Shown here piece by piece: positions 17,276 through 25,172 of a DNA stretch of 64,000 bases. This DNA is from JBIICI01 sp044238935 (GTDB lineage Bacteria; Pseudomonadota; Alphaproteobacteria; Micavibrionales; Micavibrionaceae). The stretch spans positions 42,342 to 106,341 of the forward strand of contig JBIICI010000005.1 of the NCBI GenBank assembly GCA_044238935.1, given 5' to 3'. The position numbers and the translations under genes were made by a program. How positions within the stretch are numbered: position 1 is the stretch's first letter; each line of letters begins with the position of its first letter. The notes beneath the pieces were generated by a model. That model did no database searches and was not told the DNA's origin. It saw only the letters and a program-made list of their open reading frames with translations.

Positions 17276-18382
17276 TTAAACATTAAACCTAAAATTCAAA
17301 ATATCGCCGTCAACCACCACATATTCCTTGCCTTCTTGGCGAAATTTTCCTGTGTCTTTTGCGCCTTGTTCGCCGTTACAGGCAATGTAATCATCATAGG
17401 CAATGGTTTCGGCGCGAATAAAGCCGCGTTCAAAATCGCTGTGGATACAGCCTGCCGCTTGGGGGGCTTTGGAATTTTTGGTGATTGTCCATGCACGGGT
17501 TTCTTTGGGGCCTGCGGTGAAGAAGGTTTGTAGACCTAGTAATGCATAGCCTGCCTTAATAATTTGATCCAAGCCTGATTCGGATAAGCCCAACGAGTCC
17601 AAAAATTCGCTTTTTTCTTCCGCGCTTTCCAGTTGCGCGATTTCTGATTCAATGGCAGCGCAAATCACCACGCTGGATGTGCCTTGGGATGCGGCAAGGG
17701 CGGCCACTTTTTTGGTCATTTCATTGCCCGTAGCGGCGTCATTTTCATCGACATTACACACATATAAGACGGGTTTTGAGGATAAAAGTTGTAATTGGGA
17801 AAAGGGCTTGATTTCATCCTCACTTAGTTTCATGCTGCTAGCACGCGCAGGTTTACCATCCACAAGCAACGCATGGGCGCGTTCCAATAAATCATGTTGC
17901 ATGGCGGCGTCTTTGTCGCCGCCTTTGGCTTTTTTTGCCAAATTGGTCATGCGTTTATCAAGGCTTTCCATGTCTGCGAGCATTAGCTCAATCTCAATCG
18001 TTTCGGCATCGCGAATGGGATCGACGGATCCCTCAACATGGGTGATGTTTTCATCATCAAAACAGCGCAGCACATGGATAATCGCGTCCGTTTCACGAAT
18101 ATTGGCAAGGAATTGATTGCCCAACCCTTCCCCACGGCTTGCGCCCTTGACCAGCCCTGCAATATCCACAAATTCTAATTGCGTGGGTAAGATTTTCTGA
18201 GATCCCACAATCGCAGCAATCTTATCCAGCCGTGCATCGGGCACGGAAACACGCCCCACATTGGGCTCAATCGTACAAAACGGAAAGTTCGCTGCCTGTG
18301 CTGCCGCTGTGGCGGTTAAGGCATTAAATAAGGTTGATTTTCCAACATTTGGTAATCCAACAATCCCGCAATTAAAACCCAT
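17276..18382 (-). CDS. ychF: Redox-regulated ATPase / ribosome-associated GTPase-family protein YchF
   Basis: Obg-family P-loop protein that prefers ATP and binds ribosomes. The start is ATG 18382: AAGGAT lies upstream, and the protein (368 residues) then begins MGFNCGIVGLPNVGKST exactly as in E. coli (363). A longer frame back to 18436 overlaps pth and adds 18 unrelated residues. Motifs: G1 GLPNVGKST, G3 DIAGLV, NVDE in place of NKxD, and a C-terminal TGS domain with RGFIRAETIAYDD and KEYVVVDGDILNFRFN. It follows pth by 19 bases; pth-ychF behind rplY is a conserved order. Confidence 0.96.
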   Translation of the reverse strand: MGFNCGIVGLPNVGKSTLFNALTATAAAQAANFPFCTIEPNVGRVSVPDARLDKIAAIVGSQKILPTQLEFVDIAGLVKGASRGEGLGNQFLANIRETDAIIHVLRCFDDENITHVEGSVDPIRDAETIEIELMLADMESLDKRMTNLAKKAKGGDKDAAMQHDLLERAHALLVDGKPARASSMKLSEDEIKPFSQLQLLSSKPVLYVCNVDENDAATGNEMTKKVAALAASQGTSSVVICAAIESEIAQLESAEEKSEFLDSLGLSESGLDQIIKAGYALLGLQTFFTAGPKETRAWTITKNSKAPQAAGCIHSDFERGFIRAETIAYDDYIACNGEQGAKDTGKFRQEGKEYVVVDGDILNFRFNV

Positions 18383-18401
18383 TTTGTAAATCCTTTTTGT
18401 G

Positions 18402-18983
18402 TTATGATAAATATGATTGCATAGAGGCCGCAACACGCGTCATATAGAGTTCATGATCACCCTGTAAAATCAACGGCAATTCCTTTATGCCGATAGAAAT
18501 CAATTCAGGCAACCATTTTTGTTCGTCTTTGGAATAATTCCCCAACACATGACCCGTCACGCGGTCTTTATGCCCCGGATGCCCAATGCCAACACGGATG
18601 CGGATATAATTGTTATCTGGCAAATGTTGATCCATAGACCGCAGCCCATTATGCCCTGCATTACCACCGCCAATTTTGACCTTGACCTTGCCTGCCGCTA
18701 AGTCAAGCTCATCATGGAAAACGATAATATGGGAGGTAGGGATTTTGTAAAACCGCGCAGCTTCTGCCACCGATACGCCTGATTTATTCATAAAGGTCTC
18801 AGGCTTTAAAAACCCAACCTTATACTGATCGATGCGTCCCTCAGAAAATTGCCCTTGATATTTCTTTTTGAACGGCGGCGCGTTGAAATGATCCCGCGCC
18901 ATATCCAGCATCATAAAACCAATATTATGGCGATGCAGCGCATATTCATTCCCCGGATTACCTAACCCAACGCATAGAAACAT
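18402..18983 (-). CDS. pth: Peptidyl-tRNA hydrolase
   Basis: Releases tRNA from prematurely ended peptidyl-tRNA. I choose ATG 18983, giving 193 residues beginning MFLCVGLGNPGNEYALHRHN, in step with E. coli Pth (194); the longer frame begins at a GTG and adds 11 residues before the conserved start. Catalytic His and neighbouring Asn are in ALHRHNIGF; other motifs are PETFMNKSG, VFHDELDL and GGGNAGHNGLRS. It lies between rplY and ychF; a palindromic repeat at 19047-19118 separates it from rplY. Confidence 0.96.
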   Translation of the reverse strand: MFLCVGLGNPGNEYALHRHNIGFMMLDMARDHFNAPPFKKKYQGQFSEGRIDQYKVGFLKPETFMNKSGVSVAEAARFYKIPTSHIIVFHDELDLAAGKVKVKIGGGNAGHNGLRSMDQHLPDNNYIRIRVGIGHPGHKDRVTGHVLGNYSKDEQKWLPELISIGIKELPLILQGDHELYMTRVAASMQSYLS

Positions 18984-19046
18984 GATTTTTTGCCTGAAAC
19001 AGAATGTTTTCAACACTAAGGCGCACTAAGTTTTTCTTCCCCATTC

Positions 19047-19118
19047 CGTCATCCCGTGCTCGACACGGGATCTTGCGCTTATGGGCATTGAGATGCCGGA
19101 TCAAGTCCGGCATGACGG
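19047..19118. repeat. Composite palindromic repeat, copy 1
   Basis: Two palindromes in tandem: CATCCCGTGCTCGACACGGGAT at 19049-19070 region and ATGCCGGATCAAGTCCGGCAT at 19092-19113, joined by a ~20-base variable linker. The whole unit is bounded by CGTCAT and ATGACG, themselves an inverted repeat. A second copy lies at 57308-57392. It sits in the rplY-pth gap and could fold in RNA as two strong hairpins, possibly damping transcription between the genes. Confidence 0.8.
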
Positions 19119-19150
19119 TTTTGGGTTAGATAAAATTTAGGAACTAATCC

Positions 19151-19732
19151 TTACTTCGTTGGCTTTGCGCGTTTTGGCGCAACGATATTTGCCACAGTAA
19201 AATCGCGGTCACTCGCAGGGCGCGCGCCTTTGGGCATGATGGCGCTGCTGATATTGACCGTTTCGCCATGATTTTTACCGCTTAAGTCAACTTCGATAAA
19301 ATCAGGGATATTCACGGCTTTACACACAACTTCAACTTGGTGCGCAACAACGTTCAATGATCCCTTGTCTTTCAGACCGGGAGATTGTTCGTGATTGATG
19401 AATTGCAAGGACACATGAACCTTTAATTCTGTTTTATCGGTCACGCGTAGGAAATCGACATGTTCCACGAAATCGGTCACAGGGTGTAATTGCACATCAC
19501 GCGCCAATACAATGTGTTTTTTACCGTCCAAATCCAATTCACAAAGGGATGTAAACATGTGGGCTTTGTGGTACTCTAAATTCACGTTATGTGCAGAAAG
19601 AGCAATTTTAACAGGGGTTTTATTGTCGCCGTAAATGACCGCAGGCAATTTACCTTGACGGCGCAATGAACGGGAGACCCCTTTTCCTGCCTCTTCACGC
19701 GCTTCAGCTTGTAATGAAAATGATTTTGACAT
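19151..19732 (-). CDS. rplY: 50S ribosomal protein L25/general stress protein Ctc
   Basis: Binds 5S rRNA in the large subunit. The 193-residue form is the long two-domain (Ctc/TL5) type: an N-terminal L25 domain (EAREEAGKGVSRSLRRQGKLPAVIYG, then HIVLARDVQLHPVTDFVEHVDFLRV) followed by a C-terminal beta domain (DFIEVDLSGKNHGETVNISSA). The start is ATG 19732 with a purine-rich leader. It leads the conserved rplY-pth-ychF run; prs, often upstream, is absent, with the divergent sirtuin gene in its place. Confidence 0.95.
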   Translation of the reverse strand: MSKSFSLQAEAREEAGKGVSRSLRRQGKLPAVIYGDNKTPVKIALSAHNVNLEYHKAHMFTSLCELDLDGKKHIVLARDVQLHPVTDFVEHVDFLRVTDKTELKVHVSLQFINHEQSPGLKDKGSLNVVAHQVEVVCKAVNIPDFIEVDLSGKNHGETVNISSAIMPKGARPASDRDFTVANIVAPKRAKPTK

Positions 19733-19835
19733 GATTTTGTTTCCTTAAAATAAATAATCAAATTGCGTTTTAACCTCCAGGGGTGTTAAAACTTATTGAG
19801 TGATAAACAGATTTTCAAAGAAAATCAAGGATAAA

Positions 19836-20549
19836 ATGCGCTATTCATCCATTGTTGTGCTAACAGGCGCAGGTATATCAGCGGAATCAGGACTCCAAAC
19901 TTTCCGCGCTACAGATGGCTTATGGGAAAACCATAAAATCGAAGACGTCGCCACGCCACAAGCCTTTCATAAAAACACTGATCTGGTGCATGAATTTTAC
20001 AACCAACGCCGCGCCCAAATGCATGATCCTGCCCTTGCCCCCAATGACGCGCATCACGCCCTTGTGATTTTAGAACAATATTGCCAGCAAAAAGGCGCAG
20101 AATTTACCTTAGTCACGCAAAATATTGACAATCTGCATGAACGCGCAGGGTCAAAAAACATCATCCACATGCACGGCGAAATTTTCAAAGCTCTATGCAC
20201 TGCCTGTCACACACGCCATGAATGGACATTGGATATGAGGCAAGATTCCGTTTGCCCCCATTGCGATACTAAGGGCAAAATGCGCCCTGATATTGTATGG
20301 TTTGGGGAAATGCCTTACTTCATGGATCGTATCGAAGATGCCCTGATGGGCTGTGACCTCTTCCTATCCATCGGCACATCCGGCAAAGTCTATCCCGCCG
20401 CAGGCTTTGCCCATATCGCCCACCAATCCGGCGCACGCACCATCGAATTCAACCTTGAAAAAACAGGGGGGTTTTTCAGCGAAGGCATTTATGGCGCGTG
20501 CAGTCAGACGTTGATGGATTGGATCAAAAAATTAAAACAGATCTCTTAA
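19836..20549 (+). CDS. cobB: NAD-dependent protein deacylase (Sir2 family, CobB type)
   Basis: Sirtuin that removes acyl groups from lysine using NAD. ATG 19836 follows AAGGA closely and gives 237 residues with the fold starting at VLTGAGISAESG; the GTG at 19800 adds 12 residues. NAD and catalytic motifs are GAGISAESGLQTFR, TQNIDNLHERAGS and the HMHG histidine. A zinc ribbon is present (LCTACH and CPHCD). The class III pair Tyr-x-x-Arg appears in EFYNQRRAQ (about Y55 and R58), which in CobB and SIRT5 accepts succinyl and malonyl lysine; desuccinylase activity is therefore inferred. Confidence 0.92.
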   Translation: MRYSSIVVLTGAGISAESGLQTFRATDGLWENHKIEDVATPQAFHKNTDLVHEFYNQRRAQMHDPALAPNDAHHALVILEQYCQQKGAEFTLVTQNIDNLHERAGSKNIIHMHGEIFKALCTACHTRHEWTLDMRQDSVCPHCDTKGKMRPDIVWFGEMPYFMDRIEDALMGCDLFLSIGTSGKVYPAAGFAHIAHQSGARTIEFNLEKTGGFFSEGIYGACSQTLMDWIKKLKQIS

Positions 20550-21175
20550 GCCGCAGCCTTATAATCAACCCCCTCTATCGCAATTGCTTTTTGATAGGCA
20601 GGACGTGCCGTTACATCACGGATCAGGCGTTTAACATGATCGCCAAAATGCATGGGCTCAGGCAACCAAGCGTTCCAATTGGCAATGACGCATAATAAAA
20701 TATCGGCCGCACTGATTGCATCCCCTGCTAAATAGGCATTCTTTGAAAGACGAATTTCAGCTTCATCCCATAAACTTTGTGTGACACTCAGGGATTCTTT
20801 AATCAAAGCCGCCTTTTGATCCGTATCTTGCGCCGTACGACTCAACCAGAAAAACCGAGAATAAGAGGGATGCAAGGTTGCATTACACCACATTAACCAT
20901 TCCAATGCCGTTGCACGCGCTAATCCATCCCGTGGTAACAAAGAAGATTGGTGCTTATCACATAAATAGCTCATAATCGCAGCCCCCTCACGAACAGGTG
21001 TCCCATTATCGATTAACACAGGCACAGAACCGCGTGGATTAATCGCCAAAAGATCTGCTGGACGAGGCGCTTTTGTATCGATTTTGATCAAATCAACAGG
21101 CTGATCGAGCTCATTTAAAATAACGTGAACCGCCATGGAGCAAGCACCAGAGGCATAATAAAGTTTGTATGACAT
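20546..21175 (-). CDS. Glutathione S-transferase, beta-like
   Basis: A 209-residue cytosolic GST. The thioredoxin-like N-terminal domain starts MSYKLYYASGACSMAVHVIL with Cys in the position used by beta-class bacterial GSTs, and NPRGSVPVLIDNG supplies the cis-proline loop. A helical C-terminal domain follows (ISAADILLCVIANWN). Substrate is not predictable. It overlaps the 3' end of cobB by four bases, convergently. Confidence 0.88.
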   Translation of the reverse strand: MSYKLYYASGACSMAVHVILNELDQPVDLIKIDTKAPRPADLLAINPRGSVPVLIDNGTPVREGAAIMSYLCDKHQSSLLPRDGLARATALEWLMWCNATLHPSYSRFFWLSRTAQDTDQKAALIKESLSVTQSLWDEAEIRLSKNAYLAGDAISAADILLCVIANWNAWLPEPMHFGDHVKRLIRDVTARPAYQKAIAIEGVDYKAAA

Positions 21176-21269
21176 TTCTAATCAAATCCTTTCATTAAAG
21201 TGATAATATTAGAAAGTAGATTTTAGACAGTCAACATCAAGAGAAAACGCACAAATTAAACACAAGAAT

Positions 21270-21301
21270 CAAAAAATCCCTGACAAAAAATTATCAGGGA
21301 C
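21270..21301 (-). terminator. Rho-independent terminator of rpsT
   Basis: On the minus strand TCCCTGA (21300-21294) pairs with TCAGGGA (21283-21277) across a 10-base AT loop, followed by a run of T. It stands 26 bases beyond the rpsT stop. Confidence 0.8.
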
Positions 21302-21326
21302 TTTTAAAAAATAAACGCTTAAAAAA

Positions 21327-21602
21327 TTAGGCTGCTTTTTGCTGTACCGCTTTGATACGGGCAGATAAGCGAGAAATTTTACGAGAAATTGTTTTCGCGT
21401 GAAAAATACCCTTTGCAGCGCCACGTGCCATTTCAGGCTGAGCATTTTGCAAAGCGGCTTTTGCTTCTGCGGCATTACCGCTGGCGATGGCCAATTCAAC
21501 TTTTTTGATAAAAGTTCTGATGCGGCTACGACGCTCATTATTGATCAATGCGCGGGTGTCGTTACGACGAATACGTTTTTTTGCGGATGGGTTATTTGCC
21601 AT
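21327..21602 (-). CDS. rpsT: 30S ribosomal protein S20
   Basis: Small basic helical protein bound to 16S rRNA. The 91 residues begin MANNPSAKKRIRRNDTRA and continue NNERRSRIRTFIKKVELAI, then GIFHAKTISRKISRLSARIKA, a classic S20. It is a single-gene unit with its own terminator (21270-21301) and a candidate promoter at 21731-21760. In many alphaproteobacteria rpsT lies between mutM and dnaA; here mutM is 7 kb away and dnaA is not in the window. Confidence 0.97.
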   Translation of the reverse strand: MANNPSAKKRIRRNDTRALINNERRSRIRTFIKKVELAIASGNAAEAKAALQNAQPEMARGAAKGIFHAKTISRKISRLSARIKAVQQKAA

Positions 21603-21997
21603 TGTTAATCCTGATTCTTTTAAAATTTGTCTGTAAAAATTTGAATTTCAAGGCGGAAACATAACGAAGTCCGCTTTGGAATGCAATATAAATATGCATG
21701 TTCAAAAGATTATTTTTGAACTTGGTATGGCTTTTATCCTATTTAATCTGTTTTTGTCAAGCTTTGTTTCCATTCCTTTAGTACAAAACATAACTGTGAT
21801 ATTTTTGCAACAGTTTTTAACAAATGCGGCAAAAAACGACACAATCCTGACAAGCTCCCTAGACAACATTCCCCAAATAATGGTAAAAGTTTAAGAATAA
21901 AAAATGACCAGAGGTATATCACATCTCTTTTCAGAAACACCAACGCTCATACCTTTAAACTCTATATATTATCTTTTACTTTTAGGAGAATACAAAC
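21603..21997. other. Divergent regulatory region between rpsT and the autotransporter
   Basis: 395 AT-rich bases. For rpsT (minus) I see a promoter at 21731-21760 and a ~130-base leader containing a hairpin at 21700-21721 (GTTCAAAA/TTTTGAAC). For the autotransporter (plus) there is a good ribosome site (AGGAG at ~21984) but no clear promoter boxes. Neither DnaA boxes nor an RNA gene was recognised. Confidence 0.5.
21731..21760 (-). promoter_or_regulatory. Candidate rpsT promoter
   Basis: On the minus strand a consensus -35 box TTGACA (21760-21755) is followed after 16 bases by GATAAA (21738-21733), a weak -10. Transcription would begin ~130 bases before the rpsT ATG. Confidence 0.45.
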
Positions 21998-24796
21998 ATG
22001 ACGACAAATCTTAAGAAGAATATTCTTCTTGGTGCTTCAGCAGCAGCAATCATCCTTGGTGCAACAGCACTGACCCCATCAGTGGCAAATGCTGCGCCGT
22101 GCGCTACAAGCGGCGCCATTGTCGCGAACTGTGAATTAGACGGTGATACATCTGGGGCAATCACCATTGCAGCCTCCACAACAGTCTTGGCACAAGCGGG
22201 TGCGGTTATTGATGAAACCATCAACGGCGCGTCTGCAAACGTTGGAAATTTGTCAATTGATTTGAATATTGTAAATACAGGTGTCATTGGTGGTATTGCG
22301 CCGTTGTCAACTTTGACAATTCTTGATACGCGCGTGTTTACATTGGGTGCAAACGTATCCGCGCAATCTATTGTGAACAATCAAACAGTGAGCACAGATA
22401 CGTTTAACCTGACGGGGACATTGACCCAGAATTTGACAGATGCGTTGTTGGAAATTTCAGGGACAAACGGAACGTTTACGGGGAATGTTTTGGCGGCAAC
22501 AAATGGTTTTGGGACGATTGCAGGCACAGAAACAGGATCTGTCACAGGCAATGTCGGGGCATCTGGCGGTAATGCCTTAGGAGCAGTGACAGTTGCAACA
22601 GGAAGAACTTTAACAATCGGTGGATCTGCTTTTAATGTTGTTGATGCAGATATCACAGGAACATTGGCGTTTTCAAATACAATTGCGGTTGCAGGTGCGC
22701 TTGATGCCGCTGGTGGTGGTGCGCGTAGGCTTGATTTGAATGGCAATGCAACATTTAACGGCGTTGTTGGTGGAAACACAGCATTTCAAGTTACAGATAT
22801 TGCCGCAGGAACGGTTGCCACAATCAATAACAATTTTTCATCTGTTGTTATTGATCTTGAAGGCGCAGCATCTGAGTTAAGAGTGGCAACAACAGGAAGA
22901 ACCATTACTGGAGCGATTGCGCCAACAACGGCTGATACTGGGGTTTTGAATATTGACGAAAGCGTCACGATTGCTGGAACAGTGGGATCTGGATCACGTT
23001 TGGATGTTACGGATGTTGCTACGGGTCGTGTTTTAACAGTTTCTGGTAACACCTACAATGTTAAAACAACAACATTGGCAGGGGCAGCTTCTGAATTGAA
23101 TACAACGGCAGCAACGACAATCGGATCGACAGGATCATCAATTGTAGCTGGATCAAATGGAGTCGGAGTTTTGGATATTGACCATAATACGACTTTGAAT
23201 GGTAGTGTTGGAACATCCACTGTTGCTTTGGCAGATGTTCAAATCGCCACAGGCAGAACCTTAACCAATAATGCTGATATTTACGCAAACGCGATTACAT
23301 TAGAAAATGCCGCGACCTTGGATATTAACACAACAGGCAAAACAATCAGCGGTGCGATCAATGGCACAGTTGCCAATAACGGAACAGTTGATATTGATGA
23401 AAATGTGACATTCAAGGGCAATATTGGTGCGACGACTAAAATTGGGACTTTTGATGTTGAAACAGGCAATGTTGCTACATTTGATGTTACCAGCAATGTG
23501 TCATCCATTGGGAATGCCAATAAGATTTTATTGGTTAATGCCGATACGATCACATTAGGCAATAATTTAAATACAAATATTGCCGTTGTAACGGGCGATA
23601 ATAGCAACAATTTGTTCAATTATACGACCCTAAGCAACAGCGATGATAAGATTGAACTTAACAGAACAGTTGATACCACAAAAACAGCTGCTGTCACGGG
23701 CAATTCGTCAAATGCTTTGGCACAAACACCTTTATTGGCATTGATTACATCTTCTTCTACGGTTGCAAGCACATTGAACGGGTTAAACACACAAGCCGGT
23801 ATCCAATCAGCAGCTGAGAAATTGTCTGGTGACGTTTCTGGTGCGGGTGCAGCGGCGGTGGCTTCGGCAACAGCGGGTGCGTTGGATACTGTGGCAACAC
23901 ATTTAGCGGATGCACGTAATGGAAACACAGGCGTTGCAGCGGGTGAAGGGTACACAGATTCTGGTTATGCATTCTGGACACAAGCCTTTGGTGGTGCAGC
24001 GGATCAAGACACACGCGATGGCGTGAAAGGATTTGAATCTGATACAATCGGTTTTGCCGTGGGTACAGATACAGCCCTTTCCGAAACATCACGCGTTGGG
24101 GTTTCCTTTGCCTATGCTCAATCAGATGTGGATGGCGATTCTGCTGCCCAAACACAGTCTGATATCGACACATACCAAGCCACATTGTATGGAACATACG
24201 CCCCAGCCGACAAAGGATACTTTGTTGACGGGTTCTTGTCTTATGCTCTAAACAACACAGAAGCAAATAGAAATGGTGTTGTTGCAGGCAGCCGTATCAA
24301 TGCGGATTACGACACATCTGTTTACCGCGCTGTTGCCAGAGTGGGTGAAGAATTAAATGCAAACTTTGTCAAATTGACACCAAGTTTTGCATTGGATTAT
24401 GCCCATATCGCAACAGAAGATTACAATGAAACTGGCGGTGCTGGTAGATTGAATGTTGATGCGGATGCTCAAAACATCTTCGTTGCCCGTGGTGAATTAG
24501 AAGCCGACCAAACATTTGCGTTGCAAAACGGATCCCATATTCGTCCGTTCGCCTCTGTGGGTGCTCAATATGACTTCATTGGTGATGAATATTCAACAAC
24601 ATCCACCTATGCTGGAACAACAGGCACATTCACAACAACAGGCGCTGATGTTGCGAAAACATCTGGCTTGTTTGGAACTGGGGTTGACTGGGAAGCCAAT
24701 GGCGGCGCGTTCGTCCTATCTGCTGAAGCCAACGGTCAAGTTAAAGAAGATTTCTTTGGCTATTCAGGTTCTGTTACAGCGCGTTGGAAATTCTAA
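21998..24796 (+). CDS. Autotransporter (type Va secretion) with repeat-built passenger
   Basis: A 932-residue surface protein. A signal peptide (residues ~1-32, NILLGASAAAIILGATALTP, cut near ANA) is followed by a passenger of ~600 residues made of Gly/Asn/Thr-rich beta repeats, and a C-terminal autotransporter barrel from about residue 655 (YAFWTQAFGG) to the final Phe of VTARWKF. In the passenger, motifs such as ATGRTLT, TGRTITGAI, TGKTISGAI and VLDID or VDIDE recur, indicating a beta-helix of related rungs. A short Ala-rich segment (SGAGAAAVASATAGAL) links passenger and barrel. AGGAG precedes the ATG; a terminator closes the unit at 24844. The cargo role (adhesion or other) cannot be told. 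Confidence 0.9.
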   Translation: MTTNLKKNILLGASAAAIILGATALTPSVANAAPCATSGAIVANCELDGDTSGAITIAASTTVLAQAGAVIDETINGASANVGNLSIDLNIVNTGVIGGIAPLSTLTILDTRVFTLGANVSAQSIVNNQTVSTDTFNLTGTLTQNLTDALLEISGTNGTFTGNVLAATNGFGTIAGTETGSVTGNVGASGGNALGAVTVATGRTLTIGGSAFNVVDADITGTLAFSNTIAVAGALDAAGGGARRLDLNGNATFNGVVGGNTAFQVTDIAAGTVATINNNFSSVVIDLEGAASELRVATTGRTITGAIAPTTADTGVLNIDESVTIAGTVGSGSRLDVTDVATGRVLTVSGNTYNVKTTTLAGAASELNTTAATTIGSTGSSIVAGSNGVGVLDIDHNTTLNGSVGTSTVALADVQIATGRTLTNNADIYANAITLENAATLDINTTGKTISGAINGTVANNGTVDIDENVTFKGNIGATTKIGTFDVETGNVATFDVTSNVSSIGNANKILLVNADTITLGNNLNTNIAVVTGDNSNNLFNYTTLSNSDDKIELNRTVDTTKTAAVTGNSSNALAQTPLLALITSSSTVASTLNGLNTQAGIQSAAEKLSGDVSGAGAAAVASATAGALDTVATHLADARNGNTGVAAGEGYTDSGYAFWTQAFGGAADQDTRDGVKGFESDTIGFAVGTDTALSETSRVGVSFAYAQSDVDGDSAAQTQSDIDTYQATLYGTYAPADKGYFVDGFLSYALNNTEANRNGVVAGSRINADYDTSVYRAVARVGEELNANFVKLTPSFALDYAHIATEDYNETGGAGRLNVDADAQNIFVARGELEADQTFALQNGSHIRPFASVGAQYDFIGDEYSTTSTYAGTTGTFTTTGADVAKTSGLFGTGVDWEANGGAFVLSAEANGQVKEDFFGYSGSVTARWKF
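22013..22030 (+). promoter_or_regulatory. Perfect 18-base palindrome over codons 6-11 of the autotransporter
   Basis: AAGAAGAATATTCTTCTT is a perfect inverted repeat starting 15 bases after the A of the ATG. It could bind a dimeric protein in DNA; in RNA a hairpin would need the central bases as loop. It encodes part of LKKNILLG, so protein constraint may explain some of it. Confidence 0.45.
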
Positions 24797-24843
24797 TTTC
24801 CACGATTATGTTGGAAATTTTGATTTCTACATTCTCTTAATAC

Positions 24844-24872
24844 AAAAGGGGTCTTTTAAGACCCCTTTTTTT
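24844..24872 (+). terminator. Rho-independent terminator of the autotransporter gene
   Basis: GGGGTCTT (24848-24855) pairs with AAGACCCC (24858-24865) and is followed by seven T. It lies 48 bases after the stop. Confidence 0.93.
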
Positions 24873-24884
24873 ATTTTCCCCCTG

Positions 24885-24944
24885 CATATTTTCTGCACAA
24901 AAACACCTGACTTTCTGTGAAAAGCGCCCATATTCTCTGCACAA
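24885..24944 (+). promoter_or_regulatory. Direct repeat upstream of the regulator operon
   Basis: CATATTTTCTGCACAA (24885-24900) recurs as CATATTCTCTGCACAA (24929-24944), 15 of 16 bases identical and 44 bases apart, close to four helical turns. The pair lies just before the first ORF of the unit that encodes a response regulator, so it may be its operator. It does not look like the E. coli CreB site (TTCAC-N6-TTCAC). Confidence 0.45.
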
Positions 24945-24965
24945 GGATTTGTTAGACTTAAATCC

Positions 24966-25172
24966 ATGAGCAACAATCCCAAACAATCTTTAGTCAATAT
25001 AAGTGTCACAATGCCCACAGGCATCGCCCCTATTCTTATTCATGATTTTTACATGATCCCCCGTAGGCTACAGCGCGATGCGTGGTGGTTGGTAGATGAG
25101 TGTGATTTTTGTATGGGGGGCTCACCTATTCTAACCCTAACGAATATAAGAAAAGAGAGATCATCTATATGA
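24966..25172 (+). CDS. Possible small leader ORF coupled to the DUF4173 gene
   Basis: A 68-codon frame whose TGA overlaps the next ATG as ATGA (25169-25172), the same junction used by the following genes in this unit. It has no clear ribosome site and no recognised family; the product would be MSNNPKQSLVN... with a W-W and C-x-x-C patch (DECDFCMGG). The coupling geometry and absence of other content in this gap argue for it; the unconvincing protein argues against. Confidence 0.35.
   Translation: MSNNPKQSLVNISVTMPTGIAPILIHDFYMIPRRLQRDAWWLVDECDFCMGGSPILTLTNIRKERSSI

Noticed and set aside
18383..18436. Longer N-terminus for ychF overlapping pth
   Set aside because: AAGGAT before ATG 18382 and the exact match to the E. 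coli YchF start favour the shorter form.
21603..21997. Replication origin near rpsT (rpsT-dnaA arrangement of alphaproteobacteria)
   Set aside because: No dnaA gene and no TTATCCACA-type DnaA boxes were seen.
23757..24266. 169-codon minus-strand ORF in the autotransporter gene
   Set aside because: Shadow frame rich in His, Gln, Arg and Leu from the repeat-like coding sequence on the other strand; several more such frames occur in the same gene.
25109..25168. Upstream TTG start for the DUF4173 gene
   Set aside because: The extra residues are polar and unlike the family start; ATG 25169 has a better ribosome site and the operon-style overlap.
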